Assembly (NCBI GenBank): GCA_021772775.1
Contig: JAJFLH010000007.1
Location: 1-64,000, forward strand
DNA from: Mariprofundus sp.
GTDB taxonomy: Bacteria > Pseudomonadota > Zetaproteobacteria > Mariprofundales > Mariprofundaceae
DNA length: 64,000 nucleotides
Reading direction: 5' to 3'
Part shown: positions 26,986-36,581 of the stretch, piece by piece
How the letters are laid out: each line of letters opens with the position of its first letter
How positions within the stretch are numbered: the first letter of the stretch is position 1
The notes under the pieces: generated by a model
Database searches by the model: none
Told to the model about the DNA's origin: nothing
Seen by the model: only the letters and a program-made list of their open reading frames with translations
Program-made: the position numbers and the translations under genes

Positions 26986-28445
26986 GCAGTTGTTGCTAAT
27001 AGGTGTTGATAAAGTGTGACATAATCACCGGCTGAAGCTTCCCATGATGAGTCACGTTTCAAAGCGTTGCTGCGCATACGTGACCAGACAGTAGGATTGC
27101 GATAAAGCTCGATGGCTTGTTCAAGCGCAGCATCAAATGCTTCAGGCGTTGCATCTTTGAAATGGATACCAGTAGCTTTGGTTTTGCTGTCAGCATAATC
27201 GATAACGGTATCTTTCAGACCGCCTGTGGCGCGAACTACCGGTACAGTGCCATAACGCATCGCCATCAGCTGACCGAGGCCACAGGGTTCAAAACGCGAT
27301 GGCATGAGGAATATATCACCAGCTGCATAAATCTGACGTGCCAGTGTTTCGTTAAAACCACGGTAGAAGTACATCTGGCTTGGATTAGCATCGGCTTGTG
27401 TGTGAAGCAGGTGTTCGGAATGCGGGTCACCGGAGCCGAGTACAACCAGTTGATAGCCACGTTCTATCCAGCGATTTGTATTGGCGATTAACAGATCGAT
27501 ACCTTTCTGATCGGCCAAACGTGAAATCAAAACCAATAGCGGTGTGTCGGCCGATACATTCAGCCCACAAGCCTGTTGTAAGGCCTTTTTACACTGCTTT
27601 TTACCCGTGACTTTACCGGCACCAAATGATGCTTCAATGGCGCTGTCGGTAGTTGGGTTCCAATCTTCGATATCGAGCCCGTTAACAATGCCAGAGAGTT
27701 TGGTGCTGTGGATTTGCAGAAACCCCTCTAATTCACAGCCGTATTCGCTTGTTAAGATCTCTTCGGCATAGGATGGGCTGACGGTGGTGATGGCTTGGGC
27801 CGATGCAATACCTGCCTTCATACAGTTGATCTGACCATGAAATTCAAAATCAGCCGGGTGGTAGTGGTGACTGGGGATGCCGAGTCTGTGAATCCACTGG
27901 TCTGGGAAATTACCCTGATAGGCCAAATTATGTATGGTATAGACTGTTTTAGCGTTGGCGATTGCGGGATGATGTTGATACTGGGTTTTTAACAGCAGTG
28001 GTATCATGCCGGTTTGCCAGTCGTGGCAATGCAGAATATCAACCGGTGCACCAAGTTGTGCGGATGCTTCCAGAGCAACGCGGCTGAATAGTAGGTAGCG
28101 CAGCAGGTTGTCATCATAGGCGCCGCCGGCGGGGCCATACAGACCATCGCGATTATAGAGATCATCTTGCTCAATAAGGATAAATGACAAACCATCAACT
28201 TCAGCTTTATGCAATGGACAGTGGCGTTGCACACCATCAGCCCACATCTCGATGCTGCTACCTAAGGCTTCGGTTTCAATACCCGAAGCAGCAATGTGCT
28301 GGCGGTAAAATGGCATAATGACGGTGACTTTATGCCCAATTTGTTGCAATGCATGGGGTAATGAGCCTGCGACATCTGCCAGTCCCCCTGTTTTTGCCAA
28401 CGGTGATGCTTCTGAAGCAATGAAAACGATATTGAGTTTGGCCAT
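26982..28445 (-). CDS. glgA: Glycogen synthase (ADP-glucose type)
   Basis: Transfers glucose from ADP-glucose to the growing alpha-1,4-glucan; GT5 family, cytoplasmic. 487 residues, near the usual 477. ADP-glucose loop KTGGLADVAGSLP lies at residues 15-27, TVHNLAYQG-like IHNLAYQG mid-protein, and the C-terminal EPCGLGQLMAMRYG with the catalytic Glu. The ATG at 28445 is chosen because AGGGGGAAATC precedes it; the longer ORF to 28607 runs into repeat DNA. First gene of the glgA-ROK-yigZ unit. No glgC or glgB is within the window. Confidence 0.96.
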   Translation of the reverse strand: MAKLNIVFIASEASPLAKTGGLADVAGSLPHALQQIGHKVTVIMPFYRQHIAASGIETEALGSSIEMWADGVQRHCPLHKAEVDGLSFILIEQDDLYNRDGLYGPAGGAYDDNLLRYLLFSRVALEASAQLGAPVDILHCHDWQTGMIPLLLKTQYQHHPAIANAKTVYTIHNLAYQGNFPDQWIHRLGIPSHHYHPADFEFHGQINCMKAGIASAQAITTVSPSYAEEILTSEYGCELEGFLQIHSTKLSGIVNGLDIEDWNPTTDSAIEASFGAGKVTGKKQCKKALQQACGLNVSADTPLLVLISRLADQKGIDLLIANTNRWIERGYQLVVLGSGDPHSEHLLHTQADANPSQMYFYRGFNETLARQIYAAGDIFLMPSRFEPCGLGQLMAMRYGTVPVVRATGGLKDTVIDYADSKTKATGIHFKDATPEAFDAALEQAIELYRNPTVWSRMRSNALKRDSSWEASAGDYVTLYQHLLATTA

Positions 28446-28523
28446 GATTTCCCCCTGAGGCGAAGAGGCTAGCACATTCTTAACCATATCTGAAAACGTG
28501 GATAATGGGTAACTATTCAGAAG

Positions 28524-28749
28524 CTTTTCAGCGCAGAGGGCGCAAAGAAAAGAAAGATAAAAGCTTAAGTATGGATGAGCTGGATCAAGCTCATCCATAC
28601 AAGGCATAAGAAAGCTAACTCAACATGCTTTAAACATAGTCTTCTTTGTGTGTTTTGTGGCGGGAGTAAAAAATGTTGTCTCCTCAAATGAATAAGCAAT
28701 TTGGATCTGATTTTACTCTGCGTACCTCTGCGAACTCTGCGGTGAAAAG
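28524..28749. repeat. Inverted CTCTGCG/GGTGAAAAG-type repeat
   Basis: Minus-strand TTTGCGCCCTCTGCGCTGAA at 28524-28546 is mirrored by the plus-strand CTCTGCGAACTCTGCGGTGA stretch at 28727-28744, with CTTCTTTGTGTGTTTTGTGG (28641-28660) between. Phrases of the type CTTTGCG...CTCTGCGGTGAAAA are frequent in intergenic DNA of many bacteria. It occupies most of the 375-base gap between divergent glgA and pgi. Confidence 0.5.
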
Positions 28750-28820
28750 ATTTTGACTGCTTGGTCTTTTAGAGCGGTGCAGCTATCCTGTTGCCTTCAA
28801 GAGGGAACCTGGGAGGGCTC

Positions 28821-30467
28821 GTGTCTGATTTAACGCAACTGGATGAATGGAAAAAGCTGGAAGCACATGCGGAAGAGATGAAACAGGTGCACATGCGTGA
28901 TCTGTTCTCCGCTGATGCGCAACGCTTCAATAATAATTCACTCCATGTTGGTGATATGTTGGTGGATTACTCCAAAAATATAACTACGGAAGAGACCAAA
29001 AAAATGTTGTTTGATCTGGCCCGTGCACGCGGTGTGTGTGGCTGGAGAGAGCGTCTTCTCAACGGTGAGAAGATCAACAATACCGAGCAGCGTGCGGTGC
29101 TACATACGGCGTTGCGTAACCGCTCTAACCGTCCGATCATGGTGGATGGTAAAGATGTGATGCCTGATGTGAACAGGGTGTTGGTACAGATGCGTGAGTT
29201 TACTGAAGCTGTGCGTTCAGGTCAGTGGCGAGGTAATACAGGTAAGAGAATTACTGATATTGTTAATATTGGTATTGGCGGTTCAGATCTGGGGCCAGTG
29301 ATGGTGACTGAGGCATTGACCCCATTTGGCCGTGATAAGTTGCATATGCATTTTGTATCGAATGTTGATGGTACACATATGGTGGAGACGTTGCGTCATC
29401 TGAGCAGGGAGACGACCCTGTTTGTTATTGTGTCAAAAACCTTTACGACCCAGGAAACCATCACCAACGCGCGTACTGCGCGTGACTGGTTTCTCACCCG
29501 TGGTGGAACTAAAAAAGCCGTTGCCAAACATTTTGTAGCTGTTTCGACCAATGCAAAAGCGGTGTCGGCTTTTGGTATTGATACAGATAATATGTTCGAA
29601 TTTTGGGATTGGGTTGGTGGCCGTTATTCGTTGTGGAGTGCGGTGGGTCTATCGATCGCATTGTATATCGGTATGGATCATTTTGAAGAGCTGCTTGAAG
29701 GCGCCTATGATATGGACGAGCATTTTCGAACCGCACCCATGGAAGAGAATGTGCCGGTAATATTGGCGATGCTGGGCATCTGGTATAACAACTTCTTCGA
29801 TGCTGATTCACATGCACTGCTGCCTTATGATCAGTATATGCACCGCTTCCCAGCCTATTTTCAGCAGGGCGATATGGAGAGCAGTGGTAAAAGTGTTACC
29901 CACTCAGGCCAATCCGTTGATTATTCTACCGGCCCGATCATCTGGGGAGAGCCGGGTACCAATGGCCAGCATGCTTTTTATCAGTTGATTCATCAGGGCA
30001 CTAAATTAGTACCATGTGACTTTCTGGCACCGGTTGAAACCAAGAATCCGGTGGGTCGTCATCATCCAATGTTGCTGTCCAACTTCTTCGCTCAGACCGA
30101 AGCGTTGATGACAGGGAAGACAGCTGATGAAGTACGCGCTGAGCTGGTTAAAGAGGGGTTGAGCGGTGATGAGTTGGAGGCATTGCTGCCGCACAAGGTG
30201 TTTCCAGGCAATAAACCTACCAACTCGATTCTGTTTCAAAAACTCACACCGCATGCTTTAGGTGGCTTGATTGCCATGTATGAACATAAAACATTTGTGC
30301 AAAGCATTATCTGGGATGTGAATGCTTATGATCAATGGGGCGTAGAGCTAGGCAAACAACTTGCCCGCAAGATTTTACCTGAGCTGGATGATTTTGAAGA
30401 TGTGAAGAATCATGATTCATCGACCAATGGTTTGATCAATTACTATAAAGAGCATAGGAAAGAATAG
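28821..30467 (+). CDS. pgi: Glucose-6-phosphate isomerase
   Basis: Interconverts glucose 6-phosphate and fructose 6-phosphate. 548 residues, matching the E. coli enzyme. Signatures: [13 protein letters not shown] near residue 150, [10 protein letters not shown], the active-site block [33 protein letters not shown], and [12 protein letters not shown] near the C-terminus. The GTG at 28821 is preceded by GGGAGG at four bases and is preferred over an upstream TTG (28791). Divergent from glgA across repeat DNA. Links glycogen-derived hexose phosphate to the PPi-phosphofructokinase. Confidence 0.97.
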   Translation: MSDLTQLDEWKKLEAHAEEMKQVHMRDLFSADAQRFNNNSLHVGDMLVDYSKNITTEETKKMLFDLARARGVCGWRERLLNGEKINNTEQRAVLHTALRNRSNRPIMVDGKDVMPDVNRVLVQMREFTEAVRSGQWRGNTGKRITDIVNIGIGGSDLGPVMVTEALTPFGRDKLHMHFVSNVDGTHMVETLRHLSRETTLFVIVSKTFTTQETITNARTARDWFLTRGGTKKAVAKHFVAVSTNAKAVSAFGIDTDNMFEFWDWVGGRYSLWSAVGLSIALYIGMDHFEELLEGAYDMDEHFRTAPMEENVPVILAMLGIWYNNFFDADSHALLPYDQYMHRFPAYFQQGDMESSGKSVTHSGQSVDYSTGPIIWGEPGTNGQHAFYQLIHQGTKLVPCDFLAPVETKNPVGRHHPMLLSNFFAQTEALMTGKTADEVRAELVKEGLSGDELEALLPHKVFPGNKPTNSILFQKLTPHALGGLIAMYEHKTFVQSIIWDVNAYDQWGVELGKQLARKILPELDDFEDVKNHDSSTNGLINYYKEHRKE

Positions 30468-30487
30468 AGGCCGTTACAGGCTTTATT

Positions 30488-30522
30488 GGGGGGCATGCCC
30501 CCCCCCCCCCCCTCTCTTTTTT
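30488..30522 (+). terminator. Terminator hairpin of pgi carrying a 15-base C tract
   Basis: GGGGGG (30488-30493), loop CATG, then 15 consecutive C (30498-30512), TCTC and a T6 run. Six C would complete the stem; nine more are extra. Either slippage-prone DNA or a sequencing artefact. The rest of 30468-30936 holds one small minus-strand ORF (30560-30676); 30677-30936 shows no gene. Confidence 0.7.
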
Positions 30523-30559
30523 ATTTATAACGTGCTTCGTTTGCCAGATATATCGGCAT

Positions 30560-30676
30560 TCAATGATCAGAAGAGTGATCAGATGTGGGGTTTTGACGCA
30601 TATGAAGATGATATAAGATGACAGTCGCCATCACGTTAATTGCCAGTAATCCAAGGACAGTGAGAAGTGATTCCAT
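30560..30676 (-). CDS. Small predicted membrane protein, 38 residues
   Basis: ATG at 30676 has AAGGAG five bases upstream, an ideal SD. The product starts MESLLTVLGLLAINVMATVI: one transmembrane helix (about 3-22), then a short polar tail rich in His, Ser and Asp. Convergent with pgi. It is too short for standard ORF calling and I recognise no family. The combination of perfect SD and clean single-TM composition makes it a credible gene, but no homology is available to me. Confidence 0.55.
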   Translation of the reverse strand: MESLLTVLGLLAINVMATVILYHLHMRQNPTSDHSSDH

Positions 30677-30936
30677 ACATACTCCTTATGCGCTTATGTA
30701 AGCTTAAACACAATGATATGTAGGAATATAATAGTCACCATACGACTAAAGTATGATTTTAAGTTGTGCAATCCTAGCTGCTCTTTCTGTTATTTATGAT
30801 TCTGCTGGATAGTTACTACAGCGGCTTTGATGTTTGGCTGCATGAAACCATGTCTGCTAAACTTTCGGGTTTACGAAACCGCTTCCATTCAGCAGCGTTT
30901 GCTTTCAGGTGTCGAGCTTAGGGTAGGGGTTAATCT

Positions 30937-31578
30937 GTGAATAAATTAATTACGTTTGAAGGTGTGGATGGTTGTGGCAAGAGCACGCAGCTTAAGCTTG
31001 CAGCGGCGTGGTTGAAAGCACGTGGTGAACAGGTGGTGACGACATTTGAACCGGGTGATACGCCATTAGGTAAAGAGATTCGTCAGCTGCTGTTGGCTGG
31101 TGATTATCTGCCTGTACCGGAAGCTGAACTGTTACTGTTTCTAGCAGATCGGGCTCAGCATGTGAGAAGTATCATTCAACCTGCATTGGAATCTGGAGCC
31201 TGGGTATTATGTGATCGATATTCTGATTCCACCCTGGCTTACCAATTGGCTGCCCGGTGCTTGGGAGAGAGTGCGGCTGATTTAAAAGAGATGTTGAGAT
31301 TTGCCGAGTGCGGTGTGTCGCCATCGCTGACCTTATGGTTTGATGTGCCGGTGGAAGAGGCGATGCGGCGTATGAAAATACGGGCTGAGGCAGGCGAAAA
31401 AGCTACCCGCTTGGATGCAGAAGCTGCATCGTTTCATAAGCGTGTATCGACTGCTTTTGGACATCAGTTTGACTTTGCCCCAGATCGAATTGCTCGCATT
31501 GATGCGCGGCAGAATATTGATGCTGTTGAACAGCAGGTCAGCCAGGTGATCAAACACCGATTCGGTATGGCGGTATGA
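30937..31578 (+). CDS. tmk: Thymidylate kinase
   Basis: Phosphorylates dTMP to dTDP. 213 residues. P-loop FEGVDGCGKSTQ at residues 5-16, DRYSDSTLAYQ in the middle, and the LID region AEAGEKATRLD. The substrate loop reads FEPGDTPLGKEIRQ, where REPGGTP is more usual, a small deviation. Start GTG with a weak GGGGT upstream. Overlaps holB by four bases (ATGA), the standard tmk-holB pair. Confidence 0.95.
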   Translation: MNKLITFEGVDGCGKSTQLKLAAAWLKARGEQVVTTFEPGDTPLGKEIRQLLLAGDYLPVPEAELLLFLADRAQHVRSIIQPALESGAWVLCDRYSDSTLAYQLAARCLGESAADLKEMLRFAECGVSPSLTLWFDVPVEEAMRRMKIRAEAGEKATRLDAEAASFHKRVSTAFGHQFDFAPDRIARIDARQNIDAVEQQVSQVIKHRFGMAV

Positions 31579-32507
31579 AACCCTTAGTCGGGCATGAGAT
31601 AGTTCAACAGCGTTTCACTGAATCGCTGGCAGCAGGCAGTTTGCATCATGCTTGGTTACTCTATGGCATGAAAGGTATTGGCAAACATACACTGGCCGAA
31701 ACATTAGCAGCTTGTTTGATGTGTGAATCGCAATCGGCTTGCGGCGCATGTCATGGTTGTAAAATGTTGATCGTTGGTTCGCATCCGGATCTGTTTCGAC
31801 TTGGTTTGATTGAAGGTAAACGCGATTTAAATATTGAGCAGGTGCGTGGTGTGTTGGCTTTTCTATCGCTCAGTGGTGCTGAGAGCGGGCGGCGCGTGGT
31901 GATTCTGGATGATGCTGAACGCATGAATGGACAGGCAGCCAATGCGCTTTTGAAAGGGCTGGAGGAGCCAACTGCGGGTAGTGTGCTGTTGATGGTGTGC
32001 TCCGACCTTGAGCGTCTTCCTGCCACAATACGTTCGCGCTGTATGCTGCAGCAATGTTCACCATTGCATGATGCTGAGGTGCGTGAGGTGTTAGAGCAGC
32101 AGGAAACCCCGGTTAAAGCTACTTATGTTGATTTGGCCCTGTCGCTGGCCGGCGGTAGCCCGGGTGCTGTGAGCTGTTTGCAAGATGCCAAGGTGGCTGA
32201 GGCACTACTCTCCTGGCGGGACCTGACGGCTGATATGTCCAGTGCCGATGTGGGCAAAATTCAGGCCTGGATTAGTGTGAATGTGAAATTGGTACCGCAT
32301 GCCCTGATTGTGCAACTGTTGGTGAATGCTGTCTCTCCTATGCTGCAAAAGGCGTGTAATGAAGATGCGTATGTTGGCCGTGAGTCGATTCAGCAGGCAT
32401 TGCAGGCGTGCCTGCGTTGGCCGGGAGAAGTGGTGCGCCATAGTCTTCGCGCTGGGCCTGCTCTGTTGTCCTCTGTTTTACAACTGCGTGCAGCACTCAA
32501 AAAATAG
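31575..32507 (+). CDS. holB: DNA polymerase III delta-prime subunit
   Basis: Clamp-loader subunit of the replicative polymerase. 310 residues. N-terminal AAA+ module with a P-loop-like GMKGIGKHT at about residues 30-38, zinc cysteines CGACHGCK, DDAERMN, NALLKGLEEP and the arginine motif TIRSRC. The C-terminal third is less conserved, as usual. Coupled to tmk through ATGA and followed by metG after 147 bases. Confidence 0.93.
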   Translation: MKPLVGHEIVQQRFTESLAAGSLHHAWLLYGMKGIGKHTLAETLAACLMCESQSACGACHGCKMLIVGSHPDLFRLGLIEGKRDLNIEQVRGVLAFLSLSGAESGRRVVILDDAERMNGQAANALLKGLEEPTAGSVLLMVCSDLERLPATIRSRCMLQQCSPLHDAEVREVLEQQETPVKATYVDLALSLAGGSPGAVSCLQDAKVAEALLSWRDLTADMSSADVGKIQAWISVNVKLVPHALIVQLLVNAVSPMLQKACNEDAYVGRESIQQALQACLRWPGEVVRHSLRAGPALLSSVLQLRAALKK

Positions 32508-32654
32508 CCTTGCTACAATCATGAGGGGTTATCTTGAGATGATGTTAAAAAGTATATTTTTCAGCACGGATAAACTTTTGCTCGAAGGGTACTGTTTTTA
32601 CGCGGCAGGACGGTTATAGTTCCATCTTCACAATTCAGGGAGAGCCCACAGCTG

Positions 32655-34193
32655 ATGGAAAGCTATTATGTCACCACGCCCATTTATTATGTTAACGATG
32701 AACCACATTTGGGCCATATGTATACCACTATCGCAGCTGATGTATTAGCGCGCTATCAACGCATGAGTAGCCGGGATGTGTTCTTTTTGACAGGCGTCGA
32801 TGAGCATGGCCAGAAGGTGCAACAGGCGGCAGAAGGGCGCGGTATTGAGCCGATTGAGCTGGCTGATCAGGTGGTGGCGCGTTATCAGTGTTTATGGCCT
32901 GAATTGGGTATCAGCAACGATGACTTCATTCGCACCAGTTCAGATCGACACAAAGCAGGTGTTCAGGCGATGTGGCGGCGACTTGAGAATGCAGGCACGA
33001 TTTACAAAGACTTTTATGAAGACTGGTACTGTGTGCCGTGTGAAACCTATTGGACAGAGACACAGCTTAAAGATGCTGAATGCTGGGATTCCAAACATTG
33101 TCCTGACTGCAAACGCGAAGTTGAAAAGATACAGGAAGAGTCCTATTTTTTTCGTTTGAGCGCATTTCAGGATCAACTTCTAGAACATATCAAAGCGAAT
33201 CCGGATTTCATTGCACCACTTTCGCGGCGTAATGAAGTGTTGAGTTTTGTTGAATCCGGTCTGCGTGATATTTCAGTCTCGCGTACGACCTTCTCCTGGG
33301 GGATAGCGGTACCGGGTGATGAGAAACATGTGATTTATGTCTGGATCGATGCGCTGACCAATTATCTGTCAGCACTTGGTTTTCCTGATCAGGCTCAACC
33401 CAAACATTGGCCTGCCGATGTGCATCTGATTGGTAAAGATATTCTGCGTTTTCATGCGGTTTATTGGCCCTGCATGCTGATGGCAGCCGGACTACCTCTG
33501 CCGAAGCGCATTTATGCGCATGGCTGGTGGACGGTTGAGGGCGAAAAGATGAGTAAATCCAAGGGTAATGCGCTTAAACCCGCTGAGCTGTTGGCTGAAT
33601 ATGATGCTGATGTGTTGCGTTATTTTCTACTGCGTGAAGTACCCTTTGGGCAAGATGGTGATTTCTCCTTCAGTGCATTAAAACAGCGCTATAATTCGGA
33701 ACTGGCCAATGATGTCGGCAACCTTTTGAATCGATCTCTGGCAATGCTGAATAAGTATAATCAGGGTGTGCTGGCTGAAGTGGGTGAAGAGATGGATGGC
33801 GATCGAGCGCTGATTGCTGATGTTGATGCGATGCAGCGTGATGTGGCTGAACTGATGGATAACCAAGCTTTTCATCTGGCTTTGGATCGTATCAATCAGG
33901 TGGTTCGGCACGGCAACCGCTATGTTGAAGATAATGCGCCATGGGCGCTGGCCAAGGCTGGTGATACAGCGCGCTTGAATTCGGTACTCTACCATCTGGT
34001 TGAAACATTGCGTTTGGTAGCTGTGCAGTTGTCACCATTTATGCCGACAAAAATGAATCAGATGTTAAGTCAGATTTATGCTGACGATGTAAGTGAAAGA
34101 GACTTTTCTTTTATCAATGATGGTGGGTGGGGCGTGCTAAAAGCAGGGCATCAATGTGCCAAAGCAGAGCCGGTTTTCCCTCGGATGGATTAA
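32655..34193 (+). CDS. metG: Methionyl-tRNA synthetase
   Basis: Charges tRNA-Met. 512 residues, class I. PHLGHMY is the HIGH motif near residue 16, EKMSKSKGN the KMSKS motif near 300. The connective-peptide zinc site has two visible pairs (CVPC and CPDC). The protein stops after the anticodon-binding helical bundle and lacks the C-terminal tRNA-binding/dimerisation domain of the long form, as in many bacteria. Its stop shares a base with the next start (TAATG), coupling translation to the DUF2062 gene. Confidence 0.96.
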   Translation: MESYYVTTPIYYVNDEPHLGHMYTTIAADVLARYQRMSSRDVFFLTGVDEHGQKVQQAAEGRGIEPIELADQVVARYQCLWPELGISNDDFIRTSSDRHKAGVQAMWRRLENAGTIYKDFYEDWYCVPCETYWTETQLKDAECWDSKHCPDCKREVEKIQEESYFFRLSAFQDQLLEHIKANPDFIAPLSRRNEVLSFVESGLRDISVSRTTFSWGIAVPGDEKHVIYVWIDALTNYLSALGFPDQAQPKHWPADVHLIGKDILRFHAVYWPCMLMAAGLPLPKRIYAHGWWTVEGEKMSKSKGNALKPAELLAEYDADVLRYFLLREVPFGQDGDFSFSALKQRYNSELANDVGNLLNRSLAMLNKYNQGVLAEVGEEMDGDRALIADVDAMQRDVAELMDNQAFHLALDRINQVVRHGNRYVEDNAPWALAKAGDTARLNSVLYHLVETLRLVAVQLSPFMPTKMNQMLSQIYADDVSERDFSFINDGGWGVLKAGHQCAKAEPVFPRMD

Positions 34194-34705
34194 TGACGCC
34201 TAAGGAATTAGTCGCACGGTATATGCCGGATGCAGATAAGATACGTGATCATAAGTATCTGAAGCTGTTTGGGCCGTTATTGCTTGATCCTGCATTGTGG
34301 TTTTTAAATCGCCATTCTGTTGCGAAAGCATTTCTGGTTGGTTTGATGTGTGCGTTTATTCCGGTTCCTTTTCAAATGGTTTTAGCTGCAGGTGGTGCGA
34401 TTCTTGTACGTGGTAATTTACCTATTTCTGTGGCCTTGGTCTGGTTAACGAACCCTTTAACGATGCCGCCGCTGTTTTATATGTCTTATAAAGTGGGAGC
34501 ATGGGCATCGGGTATACCCGAGCAGGCATTTTCATTTGAGCTGAATTTTGAGAGTTTGTCTGTGGAATTGGCTAATATTTGGGAACCCTTTCTTCTGGGT
34601 TGTGGTATTTTAGGTGTTTCTTCAGGTATTTTGGGTTATTTCGCTATACATCTGTTATGGCGCTGGATGGTTGCATATAGATGGCGGCGCAGAAACCAAT
34701 CCTGA
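34193..34705 (+). CDS. DUF2062 domain membrane protein
   Basis: 170 residues. N-terminal part MTPKELVARYMPDADKIRDH, then DPALWFLNRHSVAKAFLVG and a membrane region with AFIPVPFQMVLAAGGAILVRG, WLTNPLTMPPLFY and two or three further hydrophobic segments. This arrangement is typical of DUF2062 proteins, which have no assigned function but are sometimes fused to glycosyltransferases. Start ATG overlaps the metG stop by one base, so it is translated with metG. A longer in-frame ORF beginning inside metG is not the gene. Confidence 0.85.
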   Translation: MTPKELVARYMPDADKIRDHKYLKLFGPLLLDPALWFLNRHSVAKAFLVGLMCAFIPVPFQMVLAAGGAILVRGNLPISVALVWLTNPLTMPPLFYMSYKVGAWASGIPEQAFSFELNFESLSVELANIWEPFLLGCGILGVSSGILGYFAIHLLWRWMVAYRWRRRNQS

Positions 34706-34721
34706 ATAGTTGGTGCTTTTG

Positions 34722-35615
34722 ATGCAGATCTGGAGCTCTGTCGAAGTATCTATCGCGAATGCCAGTGGGCACTCTTTTTCGGTTCAACGTAAGCAAAGCA
34801 TCAGTGGTGGTAGCATCAATCGTGCTTATCGTATTGATGATGAGAGCGGTAGAGAACGGCGCAGCTATTTCCTTAAATTAAATCAAGCGAATAGATTAAA
34901 TATGTTTGAAGCTGAAGCTGAGGCTTTGCTCGCATTAGCATCCTCAGGGGCGATTCGAGTGCCGCAGCCACTATGCAGTGGACAAGCCGATGATCAGGCA
35001 TGGCTGGTGACCGAATATATCAATTTTGGAAGAAAAAGAGTCGATTCAACTCAACTCTTGGGCAGGCAAATAGCCGCCTTACATGCTTGTGAATCTGATG
35101 GTTTTGGCTGGAAACGTGATAATACCATAGGTGCGACAGCCCAGCTGAATTCGAGAAGCCATGACTGGATCGATTTCTACCGTGAGCAGCGATTAGGCTT
35201 TCAATTTCAGTTGGCTTCTCGAAATGGTTTTAGCGGTTCATTGCAACAGAAGGGTGAACAGTTGATGACTCATCTGGATCTGTTCTTTTCCAACTACCAA
35301 CCCAAAGCCTCGTTATTGCATGGCGATTTGTGGAGTGGAAATCGGGCTTTTGATGAGCTGGGAGAGCCGGTTGTTTTTGATCCGGCGCTCTATTACGGTG
35401 ATCGGGAAGCCGACATTGCCATGACTGAGCTGTTTGGTGGTTTTGGGTCAGAATTTTATGAATCATACAACGATGCATGGCCATTGGATGAGGGTTACGT
35501 AATACGTAAAGATCTGTATAATCTCTATCATATTCTCAATCATGTTAATCTTTTTGGCGCCTCTTATGCTGCTCAGGCTGAGTCGATGCTGGATCGCTTA
35601 TTGGCTGAGATATAA
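34722..35615 (+). CDS. Fructosamine/ketosamine-3-kinase family protein
   Basis: 297 residues, kinase-like fold. Signatures: SGGSINRAY near the N-terminus, the ATP lysine in FLKLN, HGDLWSGNRAF (catalytic loop with Asp), VVFDPALYYGDREADIAMTELFGGF and YNLYHILNHVNLFG. Family members phosphorylate ketosamines to repair glycated proteins, and some act on ribulosamines. Start at the ATG after TTTTG; an in-frame TTG at 34710 is an alternative, and neither has a strong SD. It follows the DUF2062 gene by 16 bases and is probably in the same transcript as metG. Confidence 0.9.
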   Translation: MQIWSSVEVSIANASGHSFSVQRKQSISGGSINRAYRIDDESGRERRSYFLKLNQANRLNMFEAEAEALLALASSGAIRVPQPLCSGQADDQAWLVTEYINFGRKRVDSTQLLGRQIAALHACESDGFGWKRDNTIGATAQLNSRSHDWIDFYREQRLGFQFQLASRNGFSGSLQQKGEQLMTHLDLFFSNYQPKASLLHGDLWSGNRAFDELGEPVVFDPALYYGDREADIAMTELFGGFGSEFYESYNDAWPLDEGYVIRKDLYNLYHILNHVNLFGASYAAQAESMLDRLLAEI

Positions 35616-35690
35616 TAGTGAGAAATAGATCATGGGCTATTTGATAGTTGTTACTGCAACACAGCAGCTTTGTCTGCTATGGAGGATAAA

Positions 35691-36116
35691 ATGAAACAGT
35701 CCCTGTTTGATGCCATTGGCGGTTTGCCTGCTATGCAACGGGTACACACATCGTTTTACGATAAGGTATATGCCCATCCGTGGTTGGGTCAGTTCTTTGT
35801 TGGCCACGATCAGAAAATCATTGAGTTGCGGCAAACGCAGTTTATGGCTGAAAAGATGGGTGCAAAGGATATCTATCCCGGTAAAGATCTGGATGTTGCT
35901 CACAAGCGCATGTACATCACGGAAGAGTTGTTATTGCTTCGGCAGGCGTTGTTGAGAGAGGCTATCGAAGAAGAGGGGCTAGCTGCAGATCTGCTGACAC
36001 GCTGGTTGAAAATTGATCGTGCATTCTGGTCAAAAATAAAAAATGACTCCCTGCATGAGTTTCAAAAAACCGACCTTAAATATGAACGCCCTTTGATTGT
36101 TGATAAGCCCAGATGA
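35691..36116 (+). CDS. Truncated-hemoglobin-like globin, copy 1
   Basis: 141 residues. Bacterial globin (truncated haemoglobin family): FDAIGGLPAMQRVHTSFYDK, AHPWLGQFF, ELRQTQFMAEKMG, and the F-helix HKRMYITEELL with proximal-His candidate His71. The C-terminal helices end in RWLKIDRAFW. Such proteins bind O2, NO or other haem ligands in the cytoplasm. The ATG at 35691 is used because GGAGG precedes it by five bases, rather than the ORF start at 35670. Followed 36 bases later by a close paralogue with the same N-terminus (MKQSL). Confidence 0.87.
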   Translation: MKQSLFDAIGGLPAMQRVHTSFYDKVYAHPWLGQFFVGHDQKIIELRQTQFMAEKMGAKDIYPGKDLDVAHKRMYITEELLLLRQALLREAIEEEGLAADLLTRWLKIDRAFWSKIKNDSLHEFQKTDLKYERPLIVDKPR

Positions 36117-36152
36117 ATAAATCGAAACACGAACTACAGAGCGAGAGGTGAT

Positions 36153-36581
36153 ATGAAACAATCTTTAATTGAAGCAATCGGTGGTGTCGCTGCGATGGAA
36201 CGGGTGCATAAGGCGTTTTACGATAAGGTATATGCACATGCGTGGTTGGGGCCGTTCTTTGAGGGCTATAGCCAGAAGCTTATTGAGTTGCGTCAAACGC
36301 AATTTATGGCAAGGAAAATGGGTGCAAAGCAGATGTATCCTGTGAAAGATTTAGATGTTGTTCACCATCGTATGTATATCACTGAAGAGCTGTTGCTGGT
36401 GCGTGAAGGTTTGTTGCGTGAGACTATTGAAGAGGAAGGTATCGCGCTGAACCTGGTTGCACGCTGGCTAAAAATTGACCGTGCATTCTGGTCCAGAGTC
36501 CAAAAGGGCTCTCTGGATGAATTCAAAAAGATTGATCTCAAAAATGAGCAAGCTCTGATTGTTGAGAGACCGGAAGATTAA
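36153..36581 (+). CDS. Truncated-hemoglobin-like globin, copy 2
   Basis: 142 residues, clearly a tandem duplicate of the preceding globin. IGGVAAMERVHKAFYDKVYA, WLGPFFEGY, LRQTQFMARKMGA and HHRMYITEEL (proximal-His candidate His71) align residue by residue. Differences cluster around residues 37-41 (VGHDQ versus EGYSQ), where distal-side and ligand preference could differ. SD GAGAGGTG precedes the ATG. The next gene is a large hybrid sensor kinase 283 bases on; a link is possible but unproven. Confidence 0.87.
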   Translation: MKQSLIEAIGGVAAMERVHKAFYDKVYAHAWLGPFFEGYSQKLIELRQTQFMARKMGAKQMYPVKDLDVVHHRMYITEELLLVREGLLRETIEEEGIALNLVARWLKIDRAFWSRVQKGSLDEFKKIDLKNEQALIVERPED

